A stretch of 64,000 nucleotides of DNA. Origin: Alphaproteobacteria bacterium (GTDB lineage: Bacteria > Pseudomonadota > Alphaproteobacteria > Rhodospirillales > Casp-alpha2). The notes beneath the pieces are model-generated. The model saw only the letters and a program-made list of their open reading frames with translations. It was not told the DNA's origin and ran no database searches. Within the stretch, counting starts at the first letter, position 1, and each line of letters opens with the position of its first letter. The stretch covers positions 1 to 64,000 of the forward strand of contig JAJRRU010000022.1 of NCBI GenBank assembly GCA_024279135.1. Direction: 5' to 3'. A program made the translations under genes and the position numbers. Of the stretch, positions 53,632 to 62,220 are shown piece by piece.

Positions 53632-54266
53632 CGTATCAGCCCGTGTTGCGAGAGCACGCGTCGCGCCCCGTCCGGCTCCCTCGCCACATGGGCATTGAAA
53701 CCACAGGCCCGGGCCGCTTCCACATTAATGATATTATCATCAATGAACAAAATGGCCCCCGGATCACAGTCCAGTTCCGCAGAAACATGGTGGAAGGCTT
53801 CATTATCCGGTTTCACATGTCCCATAATGTGGGATAAAAAATGGATATCGAACAGGCCGTGAATTTCCTGATTGCACGGATGAGACCAGTGCACATCATT
53901 GGTGTTGGAAAAACACCCGGTACGCACATGACCGACCACGTCGTTTACCACTTGCCGGGCACCATCAAAAAGGCCATCAGGCCAACTGGCAAACGAGGCC
54001 AGAAATTCATGGTGTGCAACGGGCAACTGGTGGGTGTCAATCATCCGGCGGGCAAAATCATCAGCCGAGCAATGGCCCCGCTCATAGTCCCTGACCACGG
54101 GGCATTCCAGCCAGCGTCGCCAGATTTCGGCTTCATCGCTGACGCCCGTCATCTCTCCCCAGACGCCAACCCCGGCCAATCGAATGAGTATGCCGCCCAC
54201 ATCAAACAAAACCACCTCGGTGGATTGTGTACTCATGGTTTGAGAACTCATGGTTTGTGAATTCAT
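53628..54266 (-). CDS. HAD-superfamily hydrolase
   Basis: A 212-residue cytosolic protein. Motif I is LFDVGGIL with the nucleophile Asp; the second position, usually Asp, is Gly, as in the FDxGG/FDLGN subgroup. Motif II and III residues are in CFSNTND and KPDNEAFH, and motif IV is ILFIDDNIINVEAARACG. It resembles YihX/epoxide-hydrolase N-domain type HAD phosphatases. The start is odd: three ATG codons spaced 15 bp apart (54266, 54251, 54236) head three near-identical five-residue units. ATG 54266 overlaps the GNAT stop. Confidence 0.9.
   Translation of the reverse strand: MNSQTMSSQTMSTQSTEVVLFDVGGILIRLAGVGVWGEMTGVSDEAEIWRRWLECPVVRDYERGHCSADDFARRMIDTHQLPVAHHEFLASFASWPDGLFDGARQVVNDVVGHVRTGCFSNTNDVHWSHPCNQEIHGLFDIHFLSHIMGHVKPDNEAFHHVSAELDCDPGAILFIDDNIINVEAARACGFNAHVAREPDGARRVLSQHGLIR
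54222..54266 (-). repeat. Three 15-bp repeats, each starting with ATG, at the HAD gene start
   Basis: Units at 54266-54252, 54251-54237 and 54236-54222 encode MNSQT, MSSQT and MSTQS. All three ATG codons are in frame. Confidence 0.85.
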
Positions 54267-54811
54267 GGGCTGTTTTCCTCATTATCCTGGATCACCACAG
54301 GGGCATCAATATCAACCGTTTCCTGAGCATAGACCACGAAACCGGCTTTTTGATAATTCGACAGGGCAACCGGGTGATCTTCCGTGCAGGTATGGACCCA
54401 AACCCAGTCCGGATGGTAGCTCCAGGCCTGATCGATGGTCCAGCGCAGAAAATACTTGCCGATGCCGCGCCCGATGAAGTCTGCCATCAGGCCGAAATAA
54501 GCCACTTCGACCATCCCGCGTTCGCGGCAATCCAGCTCACAATACCCGGCCGGCACGCCGTGTATGTAGAGCACGAAAATCTTTACTCCATCATCATGGA
54601 TTATCGCTAGCAGGTCGCTATCGCTCATGAGGGTGCGTTCCCACCAAAACCAGTCCTGACCAACGCCGTTATAGAGAAACCGGTAAAATGCCGGGGTCGG
54701 GTTTTCCGCCCGCATGATGGCGATTTTTTCGGCGGGCATGGGCGGTGTGGGCGACGTTGGCTGGCTCGTCATCTCCAGATAGGTGATGATGCTGTTAATT
54801 TTATTAGTCAA
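54263..54811 (-). CDS. GNAT-family N-acetyltransferase
   Basis: A 182-residue protein with the acetyl-CoA-binding motif GLMADFIGRGIGKYFLRW (about 107-124; the Gly-rich loop is GRGIG). The beta strands before it (VKIFVLYIHGVPAGYCELDC) and the late Asn-Tyr-x-Lys-Ala-Gly-Phe segment are normal GNAT features. The first 30 residues are Pro/Thr-rich. The substrate is unknown. It is in a GNAT-HAD-LysE operon with four-base overlaps. Confidence 0.9.
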   Translation of the reverse strand: MTNKINSIITYLEMTSQPTSPTPPMPAEKIAIMRAENPTPAFYRFLYNGVGQDWFWWERTLMSDSDLLAIIHDDGVKIFVLYIHGVPAGYCELDCRERGMVEVAYFGLMADFIGRGIGKYFLRWTIDQAWSYHPDWVWVHTCTEDHPVALSNYQKAGFVVYAQETVDIDAPVVIQDNEENSP

Positions 54812-54817
54812 AATCCA

Positions 54818-55675
54818 TTAATCCGTTTCGATGGGGCATGTGTGGTCACTTCCCCATTCGGTCCAGGACCCGTCATAGACGGCAACCTCGTCGTGACCGA
54901 TCAGGTGCAGGGCGAAGGCCAGACCGCACGCCGTTACACCCGAGCCACACGACGCTATAACCGGTTTTGTGAGGTCCAGACCGGCGCTTTCGAATATCGT
55001 TTTTAAGTCATCTGCCGGGCGCATGGTGGCATAAGGGTCGGCCTCAAAAATTTTCGGGAAAGGTACGTTCAGGCTGCCGGGAATCCTTCCGGAACGAAGA
55101 TCGGTCCTCGGTTCTGCGTCGGTGCCATTGAATCGTCCGGGGGGACGCGCATCGATAACCTGTGCCCGGCCGGTTTCCAGGTTTTTCAATACCTGATCAC
55201 GATTTCGCAATCGTGTATGATCGAAATGGGCGGTAAAATGTTTGGGGGTCGGGCGATCGCTCAGGTCTGCCAGGGGTCTGTCTTCGGCAATCCATTTCTT
55301 TAATCCGCCATCCAGAACGGCCACATCACTGTAACCAAAAACCCTGAAAGACCACCACGCCCGACAGGATGCCATGCCATTATTATTGTCGTAGATGATG
55401 ATACGGTTTCCATCACCCAGACCCAGCTTTCGCACCATGCTGGAAAATTTTTCGGGGCTGGGCAGCATGTGGGGCAGGTCAGAGTCTGTATCGACAATAT
55501 GGTCGATACTGTAATACACGGAGCCCGGGATGTGTTGATCTTCAAACTCGGCTAAGGGGTCACGATTTGCGGCGGGCATAAACCAGGAAGCATCAACCAC
55601 ACGGACATCCGGTGCGTTCATATGATCGGCAAGCCACGCGGTCGAAACAAGGGAGTCCGGATTGGCGTAATTCAT
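54818..55675 (-). CDS. sseA: 3-mercaptopyruvate sulfurtransferase
   Basis: A 285-residue protein with two rhodanese domains (about 1-145 and 155-285). The active Cys is 243 in CGSGVTA, the loop that favours 3-mercaptopyruvate over thiosulfate. The N-terminal domain is inactive, with VDASWFMP in its first strand. It transfers sulfur to thiols or cyanide and links to cysteine breakdown; the neighbouring cysteine synthase fits. No signal peptide. Confidence 0.93.
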   Translation of the reverse strand: MNYANPDSLVSTAWLADHMNAPDVRVVDASWFMPAANRDPLAEFEDQHIPGSVYYSIDHIVDTDSDLPHMLPSPEKFSSMVRKLGLGDGNRIIIYDNNNGMASCRAWWSFRVFGYSDVAVLDGGLKKWIAEDRPLADLSDRPTPKHFTAHFDHTRLRNRDQVLKNLETGRAQVIDARPPGRFNGTDAEPRTDLRSGRIPGSLNVPFPKIFEADPYATMRPADDLKTIFESAGLDLTKPVIASCGSGVTACGLAFALHLIGHDEVAVYDGSWTEWGSDHTCPIETD

Positions 55676-55714
55676 GGTATGGGCCTTATGGTTATACTGT
55701 TTGTAAAAAAGGGG

Positions 55715-56719
55715 TTAAACCAGCCACTGGGGTACCGGCAGGTTCTTGGAGCGCAGGAATTCAGGGTTGAACAGTTTACTCTGGTAGCGTGTTCCGCTGT
55801 CGCATAATACGGTGACGATTGTATGGCCCGGCCCCATTTGTTTGGCCAGACGGATGGCACCGGCCACATTGATGCCGCTGGAACCGCCCAGACACAGGCC
55901 TTCTTCCTGAACCAGGGAAAACACCATGTCCACGGTTTCATCATCCTTGATCATGTAGGCTTCATCGATCACGCAGCCTTCAAGGTTTGCGGTAACACGA
56001 CCCTGACCAATGCCTTCGGTGATGGACGAGCCTTCGTTGGTCGCCAGGGCACCATTTTTGTAATAATTGTACAGGGCCGCACCCGGCGGATCGGCGATGG
56101 CTATTGTGATGTTCTCGTTGCGTTGTTTCAGGGCCATGGAGACCCCGGCCAGGGTTCCGCCGGTTCCTACCGCGCAGACAAATCCATCAACCTTGCCATC
56201 GGTTTGCTGCCAGATTTCCGGCCCGGTTCCTTCAAAGTGGGCGAGCCGGTTTGCCACGTTGTCAAACTGGTTGGCCCAGATCGCACCGTTCGGCTCGTTG
56301 GCGGCGATCTCTTCGGCCAGCCGACCGGAATATTTCACATAGTTATTGGGGTCTTTGTATGGCACGGCGGGAACCTCGCGCAGCTCGGCACCGGCCAGAC
56401 GGATCATATCTTTCTTTTCCTGACTCTGGGTATTGGGAATGACGATCACGGTTTTATAACCCAGCGAACTGGCCACCATGGCCAGGCCGATCCCGGTATT
56501 GCCAGCGGTGCCTTCGACCACAACGCCGCCTTTTTTGAGTAAGCCGCGCTTTTCGGCGTCGCGGATAATATAGAGTGCGGCACGGTCTTTGATGGAACCA
56601 CCGGGATTAAGGAATTCAGCCTTGCCCAGTATTTCGCAGCCGGTTTCTTCCGATGCCCGGTTTAACCGGATCAGGGGGGTGTTACCGATGGTGCCTGTGA
56701 AGCCGTCGCGAATATCCAT
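55715..56719 (-). CDS. cysK: Cysteine synthase A-type PLP enzyme
   Basis: A 334-residue PLP enzyme that makes cysteine from O-acetylserine and sulfide. The PLP Lys is 44 in GGSIKDRAA. The substrate loop is TAGNTG (71-76, more often TSGNTG), and the PLP phosphate loop is AVGTGGTLAG near 185-194. The C-terminal part has LCLGGSSGINVAGAIRLAK. Fold type II beta-family. The product could also be an O-phosphoserine or cystathionine-type synthase, but the match to cysteine synthase is best. Confidence 0.88.
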   Translation of the reverse strand: MDIRDGFTGTIGNTPLIRLNRASEETGCEILGKAEFLNPGGSIKDRAALYIIRDAEKRGLLKKGGVVVEGTAGNTGIGLAMVASSLGYKTVIVIPNTQSQEKKDMIRLAGAELREVPAVPYKDPNNYVKYSGRLAEEIAANEPNGAIWANQFDNVANRLAHFEGTGPEIWQQTDGKVDGFVCAVGTGGTLAGVSMALKQRNENITIAIADPPGAALYNYYKNGALATNEGSSITEGIGQGRVTANLEGCVIDEAYMIKDDETVDMVFSLVQEEGLCLGGSSGINVAGAIRLAKQMGPGHTIVTVLCDSGTRYQSKLFNPEFLRSKNLPVPQWLV

Positions 56720-56770
56720 GATGCGTCCTGATAAATTGTGAAATAAATTACTGAAGTCACTATAGAGGGT

Positions 56771-57409
56771 TCAAGCCCACCGTTGTTGTAATTTTTTATG
56801 ATTCAATACAAACCACTGCAAAGCGACGATCGTCATGCCGTTTGTTAATTTATTACTGTCCAGCCAGTCCATTACGGTTTCCGGGGTAACGGTGAAAACC
56901 CGGATATCTTCATTTTCATGGTCCAGTCCGTGAATGCCTTGCGCGGTGGAGCTGTCCACATTGGCACAATAAAAAGCCACCGGTTCGTTGATGGCGCCGG
57001 GCGAGGCGTGCCAGGTGTTGACATGAAAGATATCCAGTGCCTGGCAATTTGCCTCTTCCATTAATTCCCGACAGGCCACGTCTTGCGGCGGCTCGCCGTC
57101 TTCTACAACCCCGGCGACGCATTCGATCTGCCAGGGGGATTCTGTAGTGTCCAGAATAATATCGTCGTTGATGGCAGCATAGGCACCAATTCTGAATTGT
57201 TCGATCAAAACCAGCCGGTCGCGTTTGGCGTCATAGGGCAAAACCGCAACCACAGGACCGCGTTGAAAGACTTCACGTGACATGGGGCCGACCCAATCTC
57301 CCGCGTGGCTGCGGTGACGCAACTGGTACTCGCTCATGCGAAAATAGCCATCAAATACCGTATGCTTGCTGATGACTTCAACGTCATTTATTTTTTTATC
57401 GAAAGTCAT
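56771..57409 (-). CDS. ADP-ribose pyrophosphatase-type Nudix hydrolase
   Basis: A 212-residue protein of the NudF/ADPRase subfamily. The Nudix box GVVEDGEPPQDVACRELMEE lies near 115-134 and keeps the catalytic RE..EE residues; the usual last Gly is Ala. The domain-swapped N-terminus (FDGYFRMSEYQLRHR) and the SPGAINEPVAFY segment after the box are typical of ADP-ribose hydrolases. It cleaves ADP-ribose to AMP and ribose 5-phosphate. It is divergent from the CDGSH gene. Confidence 0.92.
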   Translation of the reverse strand: MTFDKKINDVEVISKHTVFDGYFRMSEYQLRHRSHAGDWVGPMSREVFQRGPVVAVLPYDAKRDRLVLIEQFRIGAYAAINDDIILDTTESPWQIECVAGVVEDGEPPQDVACRELMEEANCQALDIFHVNTWHASPGAINEPVAFYCANVDSSTAQGIHGLDHENEDIRVFTVTPETVMDWLDSNKLTNGMTIVALQWFVLNHKKLQQRWA

Positions 57410-57576
57410 GGATCGTTTCCCATTTGTGCAAAAAACCCTATTGTTTTTGTGGACGAGAACGGCGCGTCAGACAAGGCCTAAGTGACAAATTAATCTCCAT
57501 TGGTGGCAACTTTACCTTTGCATCAGTATGACTTATACAGTCAACTCTTACTGCATAATTTTATGGGGAGTTTTAA

Positions 57577-57831
57577 ATGTCTGATCCGGTAATCGTTGAA
57601 CGCAAACCTCTTGGCGTCGAGCTTGAAGCGGGTAAAAATTATTTTTGGTGTGCCTGTGGCTTATCGAAAAAACAACCTTTTTGTGATGGTAGCCATGCTT
57701 CAACAGATATCAAACCGGTCAAGTTTACGGCTGAGAAAGACGGCGTAGCAAACTTGTGTATGTGCAAACACACCGCCAACAACCCCTTTTGTGATGGCAG
57801 TCATGCCAAGCTTCCAAGTGAGCCCGGCTAA
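57577..57831 (+). CDS. CDGSH iron-sulfur domain protein
   Basis: An 84-residue protein with two CDGSH motifs: CACGLSKKQPFCDGSH (near 27-42) and CMCKHTANNPFCDGSH (near 64-79). Each supplies three Cys and one His for a [2Fe-2S] cluster, so the protein should hold two clusters. There is no membrane anchor, unlike mitoNEET. Role in redox or cluster transfer is probable from the family. TGGGGAG upstream gives the ribosome site. Confidence 0.94.
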   Translation: MSDPVIVERKPLGVELEAGKNYFWCACGLSKKQPFCDGSHASTDIKPVKFTAEKDGVANLCMCKHTANNPFCDGSHAKLPSEPG

Positions 57832-57985
57832 GGATTTCAAGGGTGGTTGCTTTACCCTAGTGACAGTATGGCAGCCACGCTAAATTTCCCAGGGAAACCA
57901 GTATTCCTTTTAAGCTTTGCGAAAACTATCAGACATTCACAAACCGGTTCTGTACAAAGCCACTAATTCCAGTCACGATTCAGTC

Positions 57986-59488
57986 ATGAAAAACAAAACC
58001 GACTGTGTCCTGCTTGGTGTGGCTGAAATGATGCGCGCCGATGAGCTGGCCGTAGAGGCAGGCATAGCCGGCAATGCATTGATGGAAAATGCCGGTCGGG
58101 CCGTGGCGGAAACCGCTATGTCACGGTGGCGCGATGCCCACGACGTTGTGGTGTTGTGCGGTCCGGGAAATAACGGCGGTGATGGTTTTGTCGCTGCGCG
58201 GTATCTGAAACAGGCCGGATGGACTGTGAACCTGCATTGTCTGGTGCCTGTGGAAAAACTTGCAGGCGACGCAGCCCATCACGCCCGGCGCTGGCTGGAT
58301 GAAGAAAACGGTCTCATTCAGACCTTGCAAAGCCTTAGCCTGGATCAAGGCCCGCTTGTCATTGATGCGTTGTTCGGTGCCGGATTAGCCCGCCCTGTTG
58401 AGGGTGAACTGGCCGCGATAATCCAACAGGTCAATAAAAATACTGGCGGCTGCCTGAGTGTGGATTTGCCCAGCGGGGTTTCTGGCGATACCGGGGATAT
58501 TTTGGGCACCGCCATACGGGCTGATTGCAGCGTTACTTTTTTTCGTCTGAAACCGGGCCATTTGTTATATCCCGGCGCCCCATTGTGTGGCCAGGTTATC
58601 GTTGCCGATATCGCCACTCCACCGGATGTTCTCGAAATAATCAAACCATCAACCTTCCATAACGATCCGGTGCTTTGGTGGGACGGGTTTCCGGTCCCCG
58701 GTGCTGATGGGCATAAATATGATCGTGGCCATGCCGTAGTTTATGGTGGCGATGCCATGATCGGTGCAGCCAGACTGGCGGCGCGCGCCGCGCGCAGGGC
58801 AGGGGCAGGGGTATCTTCCATTATCTGTACACCAGAGCGGTTTGATTTATACAGCGCGGCCGATCCGGGCACGATTGTCGAGCCGGTTGAGCATGTGGCT
58901 GCTTTTTGCGAACTGCTGGCCGACAAGCGGCGCAATTGCATCGCCATTGGCCCCGGGGCCGGGGTGAATACGCGGACCCGGGATTTTACCATAGCCGCTT
59001 TGCAATCGGGCAAGCCGGTGGTACTGGACGCCGATGCCATGAGTGTTTTTTCCCATGACCCGGCTGAATTGTTCGCGCTGTTACATGCCAACTGTATCCT
59101 GACACCCCACGATGGGGAATTCGCCCGGTTATTTTCGAGCGATGGCGATAAACTGGCTCGGACCCGGCGAGCGGCAGTACAATCGGGCGCCGTGGTTATC
59201 TTAAAGGGTGCCGATACGGTGATCGCAGCCCCCGCAGCCTCCGCAGCCTCCACAGGCCGCGCGACGATCAATACCAACGCGCCACCTGATCTGGCCACCG
59301 CCGGGGCCGGTGATGTTCTGGTCGGCATCATTGCCGGTCTGTTGAGTCAGAATATGGAGACTTATGCTGCGGCGTGCGCCGGGGTCTGGATACATGGTCA
59401 ATGTGCAAACCTTTTGGGACCGGGGCTGATTGCCGAAGATTTATGTGAGAAACTGCCCGTTGTGCTGCATGAATTGCGGTCAGAATGA
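57986..59488 (+). CDS. nnr: Bifunctional NAD(P)HX epimerase/dehydratase Nnr
   Basis: About 500 residues from ATG 57986; an in-frame TTG at 57917 is less likely, and no strong ribosome site is seen. The N-terminal YjeF-N epimerase domain (about 10-215) has MMRADELAVEAGI and GPGNNGGDGFVAARYL. The C-terminal ADP-dependent dehydratase domain (about 230-500) has YGGDAMIGAARLAARAA, TPHDGEFARLF and the ATP-site NAPPDLATAGAGDVLVG. It repairs damaged NADH and NADPH hydrates. An eight-residue Ala-rich insertion encoded by GCAGCCTCC repeats (59225-59253) lies before NAPPDL. Confidence 0.94.
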   Translation: MKNKTDCVLLGVAEMMRADELAVEAGIAGNALMENAGRAVAETAMSRWRDAHDVVVLCGPGNNGGDGFVAARYLKQAGWTVNLHCLVPVEKLAGDAAHHARRWLDEENGLIQTLQSLSLDQGPLVIDALFGAGLARPVEGELAAIIQQVNKNTGGCLSVDLPSGVSGDTGDILGTAIRADCSVTFFRLKPGHLLYPGAPLCGQVIVADIATPPDVLEIIKPSTFHNDPVLWWDGFPVPGADGHKYDRGHAVVYGGDAMIGAARLAARAARRAGAGVSSIICTPERFDLYSAADPGTIVEPVEHVAAFCELLADKRRNCIAIGPGAGVNTRTRDFTIAALQSGKPVVLDADAMSVFSHDPAELFALLHANCILTPHDGEFARLFSSDGDKLARTRRAAVQSGAVVILKGADTVIAAPAASAASTGRATINTNAPPDLATAGAGDVLVGIIAGLLSQNMETYAAACAGVWIHGQCANLLGPGLIAEDLCEKLPVVLHELRSE

Positions 59489-59535
59489 GCCAATTTAAGG
59501 CTATATTGAATATTTATTGAAAAAACTTACAAAAA

Positions 59536-59550
59536 GCCTGTCTGACAGGC
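59536..59550 (-). terminator. Small hairpin with T-run on the minus strand
   Basis: GCCTGT-CTG-ACAGGC is preceded by A-runs on the plus strand, so on the minus strand it reads as a stem followed by TTTTTG and later six T residues. It would stop antisense transcription entering nnr; a role for nnr itself is unlikely. Confidence 0.35.
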
Positions 59551-59635
59551 CCAGTCGTAATTGACACATCAAGCTTATTGTATAGAGTGTCGCACCGCAA
59601 ATATGTCGTGACGTTACGGGTACCAGCGGCTATTA

Positions 59636-59720
59636 GCGGGCGTGGTGAAATTGGTAGACACGCAGGTTTTAGGTACCTGTGGAGCAATCCGTGGGGGTTC
59701 AAGTCCCTCCGCCCGCACCA
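59636..59720 (+). tRNA. tRNA-Leu (anticodon UAG)
   Basis: An 85-nt class II tRNA with CCA encoded. The acceptor stem pairs GCGGGCG (59636-59642) with CGCCCGC (59710-59716), the discriminator is A59717, and CCA is 59718-59720. The D-arm contains TTGGTAGACAC, the anticodon stem CAGGT/ACCTG frames the loop TTTAGGT (anticodon TAG), a variable arm follows and the T-loop is TTCAAGT. TTGACA at 59561 may be its -35, with TATAGA 14 bp later (short spacing). Confidence 0.95.
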
Positions 59721-59796
59721 GTCGAAAGATGTATTTAGTTATTTATTGCCGCCCGACGGGTGGTACAGTCAGAACAATATTATTTGTTGAGGAATT

Positions 59797-61287
59797 ATGC
59801 AGGTAACAGAGATCAATAACGAAGGACTTCACCGGGAATTCAAGGTAGAAGTACCGGCTAAGGACATAGAAAAAAGAATTAGCGCTCGTCTTACAGAAAT
59901 AGCCAAGACGGTTAAAATGCCGGGGTTCCGCCCTGGCAAAGTACCAACTTCGTTATTACGCAAGCGTTATGGCGCTTCCCTGCGTGGAGAGATTCTGGAA
60001 CAGGCGGTCAATGACACCACCAAACAGACCATTTCCGAACGGGATTTGCGTCCGGCCGGCCAGCCGAAAATCGAAGTCGTGTCCTTCGAAGACGGTGGTG
60101 ATCTGGAATATACCATTGGATTCGACATCATTCCCGAAATCACCCCGTGCGATTTCAGCAAGTTGAAACTGGAACGTATGGTGGTGAAAACCGCCGACAA
60201 GGATCTTCAGGAAACCCTTGAACGGCTTGCGTCCATGCATAAATCTTCCGCACCCATCAAGGCTAAGCGCAAGAGCAAGGCCGGCGATGTGGTCGTTATT
60301 GACTTTGTTGGCAAGGTCGATGGCGAAGAGTTCCCCGGCGGGGCTGGCGAAGATTTTGAACTGGAACTGGGCTCAAACAGCTTCATTCCCGGTTTCGAAG
60401 ATCAGCTCATCGGTGCCAAGCCCGGTGACCATGTTGATGTTAAGGTAACTTTCCCCAAGGAATACGGGGCCGAGGACCTGGCTGGCAAGGACGCCGAGTT
60501 CGCTGTGGATATCAAGGAACTGCGCGAGACCCAGCCATCCAAAATTGATGATGAACTGGCCAAGAAATTCGGCAAAGACACCATTGATGAACTGAAGCAG
60601 GCAATCGGTGAAGACCAGCAACGGGAATACGCACAAGTGTCACGTTTGCGTCTGAAACGCTCCTTGCTGGATGAATTGTATGCGTCCCACGATTTCGAAT
60701 CACCGCAAAGCATGATTACCGAAGAATTCGATGCTATCTGGCATCAATACGAACACGCCCGTGATGAAGGCAACCTCGATGACGAAGATAAGGAAAAGAG
60801 CGATGATGAGCACAAGGCAGATTTCCAGGAAATCGCCAACCGCCGTGTCCGTCTTGGTCTGTTGCTTTCCGAAGTCGGCCGCCTCAATAACATTCAGGTT
60901 TCCCAGGATGAAATAAATCAGCGGTTGTTTGAAGAGGCCCAGAAATATCAGGGCAAAGAACAACAGGTTCTGGAATACTACCGTAACGATGCCCAGGCCA
61001 TGCAGTCCCTAAGCGCACCGCTTTATGAAGATAAAGTCGTTGATTTTATCCTAGAACTGGCAAAAATTACGGATCGAACCGTATCGCTGGAAGAGCTGAC
61101 GACAAACCCCGACGAAGACAAACCTAAAAAAGCCGCCAGCAAAAAAGCCACGGCCAAAAAAACGGCAACCAAGAAAACCACCACGAAGGCTGCTGCCACC
61201 CCAGCGGCGAAAAAACCTGCGGTGAAAAAACCAGCGGCTAAAAAACCAGCGGCGAAAAAACCTGCGACGAAAAAAGCCAAAGATTGA
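59797..61287 (+). CDS. tig: Trigger factor with Lys/Ala/Pro-rich C-terminal tail
   Basis: A 496-residue ribosome-bound chaperone and prolyl isomerase. The ribosome-binding domain has MPGFRPGKVPTSLLRKRYG (about residues 41-59, including the GFRxGKxP contact). The FKBP domain starts near 162 with AGDVVVIDFVGKVDGEEFPG. The chaperone arms end near residue 437. From 438 to 496 the protein is low complexity with KKPA/KKTA repeats; standard trigger factors lack this. TGAGGA sets the start, and clpP follows 52 bp later. Confidence 0.96.
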   Translation: MQVTEINNEGLHREFKVEVPAKDIEKRISARLTEIAKTVKMPGFRPGKVPTSLLRKRYGASLRGEILEQAVNDTTKQTISERDLRPAGQPKIEVVSFEDGGDLEYTIGFDIIPEITPCDFSKLKLERMVVKTADKDLQETLERLASMHKSSAPIKAKRKSKAGDVVVIDFVGKVDGEEFPGGAGEDFELELGSNSFIPGFEDQLIGAKPGDHVDVKVTFPKEYGAEDLAGKDAEFAVDIKELRETQPSKIDDELAKKFGKDTIDELKQAIGEDQQREYAQVSRLRLKRSLLDELYASHDFESPQSMITEEFDAIWHQYEHARDEGNLDDEDKEKSDDEHKADFQEIANRRVRLGLLLSEVGRLNNIQVSQDEINQRLFEEAQKYQGKEQQVLEYYRNDAQAMQSLSAPLYEDKVVDFILELAKITDRTVSLEELTTNPDEDKPKKAASKKATAKKTATKKTTTKAAATPAAKKPAVKKPAAKKPAAKKPATKKAKD

Positions 61288-61339
61288 GATAGATGAGAAT
61301 ACATAACGATATTAATTTATGCAGGAATGGTAGACGATC

Positions 61340-61993
61340 ATGAGAGATCCAATTGATACCTATATGAATACGCTGGTGCCCATGGTGGTGGAAACCACCA
61401 ATCGCGGTGAACGGTCCTATGATATCTACTCTCGCCTGCTCAAGGAACGGATCATCTTCCTGACCGGCGCGGTAGAGGATTATACGTCCAGTCTTATCTG
61501 TGCCCAGTTGCTTTATTTGGAATCGGAAAATCCCAATAAGGATATTTCCATCTATATTAATTCCCCCGGCGGTATTGTGACCTCTGGCCTGGCAATTTAT
61601 GACACCATGTCCTATGTCCGCCCGGAAATTTCGACTGTTTGTATTGGCCAGGCCGCCAGTATGGGGTCGTTGCTGTTGTGTGCCGGTGCCGAGGGCAAGC
61701 GGTTTGCGCTGCCCAATGCACGTGTGATGGTGCATCAGCCTTCCGGCGGTTTTCAGGGGCAGGCTACAGACATTGAAATCCATGCCCGTGAAATCATCTC
61801 TCTGCGTGAACGGCTGAATAATATCTATGTTCACCATACCGGACAGTCCTATAAGACCATCTCCGATGCTCTTGAGCGCGACAAATTCATGTCGCCGGAA
61901 GATGCCGTTGAATTTGGTCTGGTGGATCAGGTGGTGTCTAACCGGCCCGTGCTGGACAGCGATGAGGAAGATCAGGACAATAAGGACGATTGA
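61340..61993 (+). CDS. clpP: ATP-dependent Clp protease proteolytic subunit
   Basis: A 217-residue serine protease that forms the 14-mer chamber used by ClpX and ClpA. The catalytic triad is Ser107 ([10 protein letters not shown]), His132 (VMVHQPSGG) and Asp181 ([11 protein letters not shown]). Length and spacing are normal; the acidic C-terminus ([12 protein letters not shown]) is slightly extended. It lies between tig and clpX. Confidence 0.97.
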   Translation: MRDPIDTYMNTLVPMVVETTNRGERSYDIYSRLLKERIIFLTGAVEDYTSSLICAQLLYLESENPNKDISIYINSPGGIVTSGLAIYDTMSYVRPEISTVCIGQAASMGSLLLCAGAEGKRFALPNARVMVHQPSGGFQGQATDIEIHAREIISLRERLNNIYVHHTGQSYKTISDALERDKFMSPEDAVEFGLVDQVVSNRPVLDSDEEDQDNKDD

Positions 61994-62220
61994 TCCAACT
62001 CCGGGTTGATACCGGATTAATATAGGGTTGATATAATCGGTGATATGGGTGGGCAATCGTAATTGCCCGGCATTTTGGAACCGAAAATATTATATCCTGA
62101 ACCCTGTCTGGCAATCACACAAATACGCGAACGTGCAATTAAGTGTTTGTCCGAACCGCTGGACAGTGTCTATGATAATTAAGAACATAAGAGTATTTGT
62201 GCTAAAATGACGGAGCATAC
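61994..62220. promoter_or_regulatory. clpP-clpX intergenic region with hairpin
   Basis: The 227-bp gap has two copies of GGGTTGATA (near 62001 and 62025) and a perfect hairpin GGGCAAT-CGTA-ATTGCCC (62051-62068) followed by GGCATTTT, a possible weak terminator of clpP. The rest (62090-62215) is AT-rich and probably holds the clpX promoter; no clear hexamers were fixed. Confidence 0.4.

Noticed and set aside
55823-56542. A long open frame (239 codons) antisense to the cysteine synthase gene
   Set aside because: It lies wholly inside a well-conserved PLP enzyme gene on the other strand, has no recognisable domain and its composition mirrors the sense codons.
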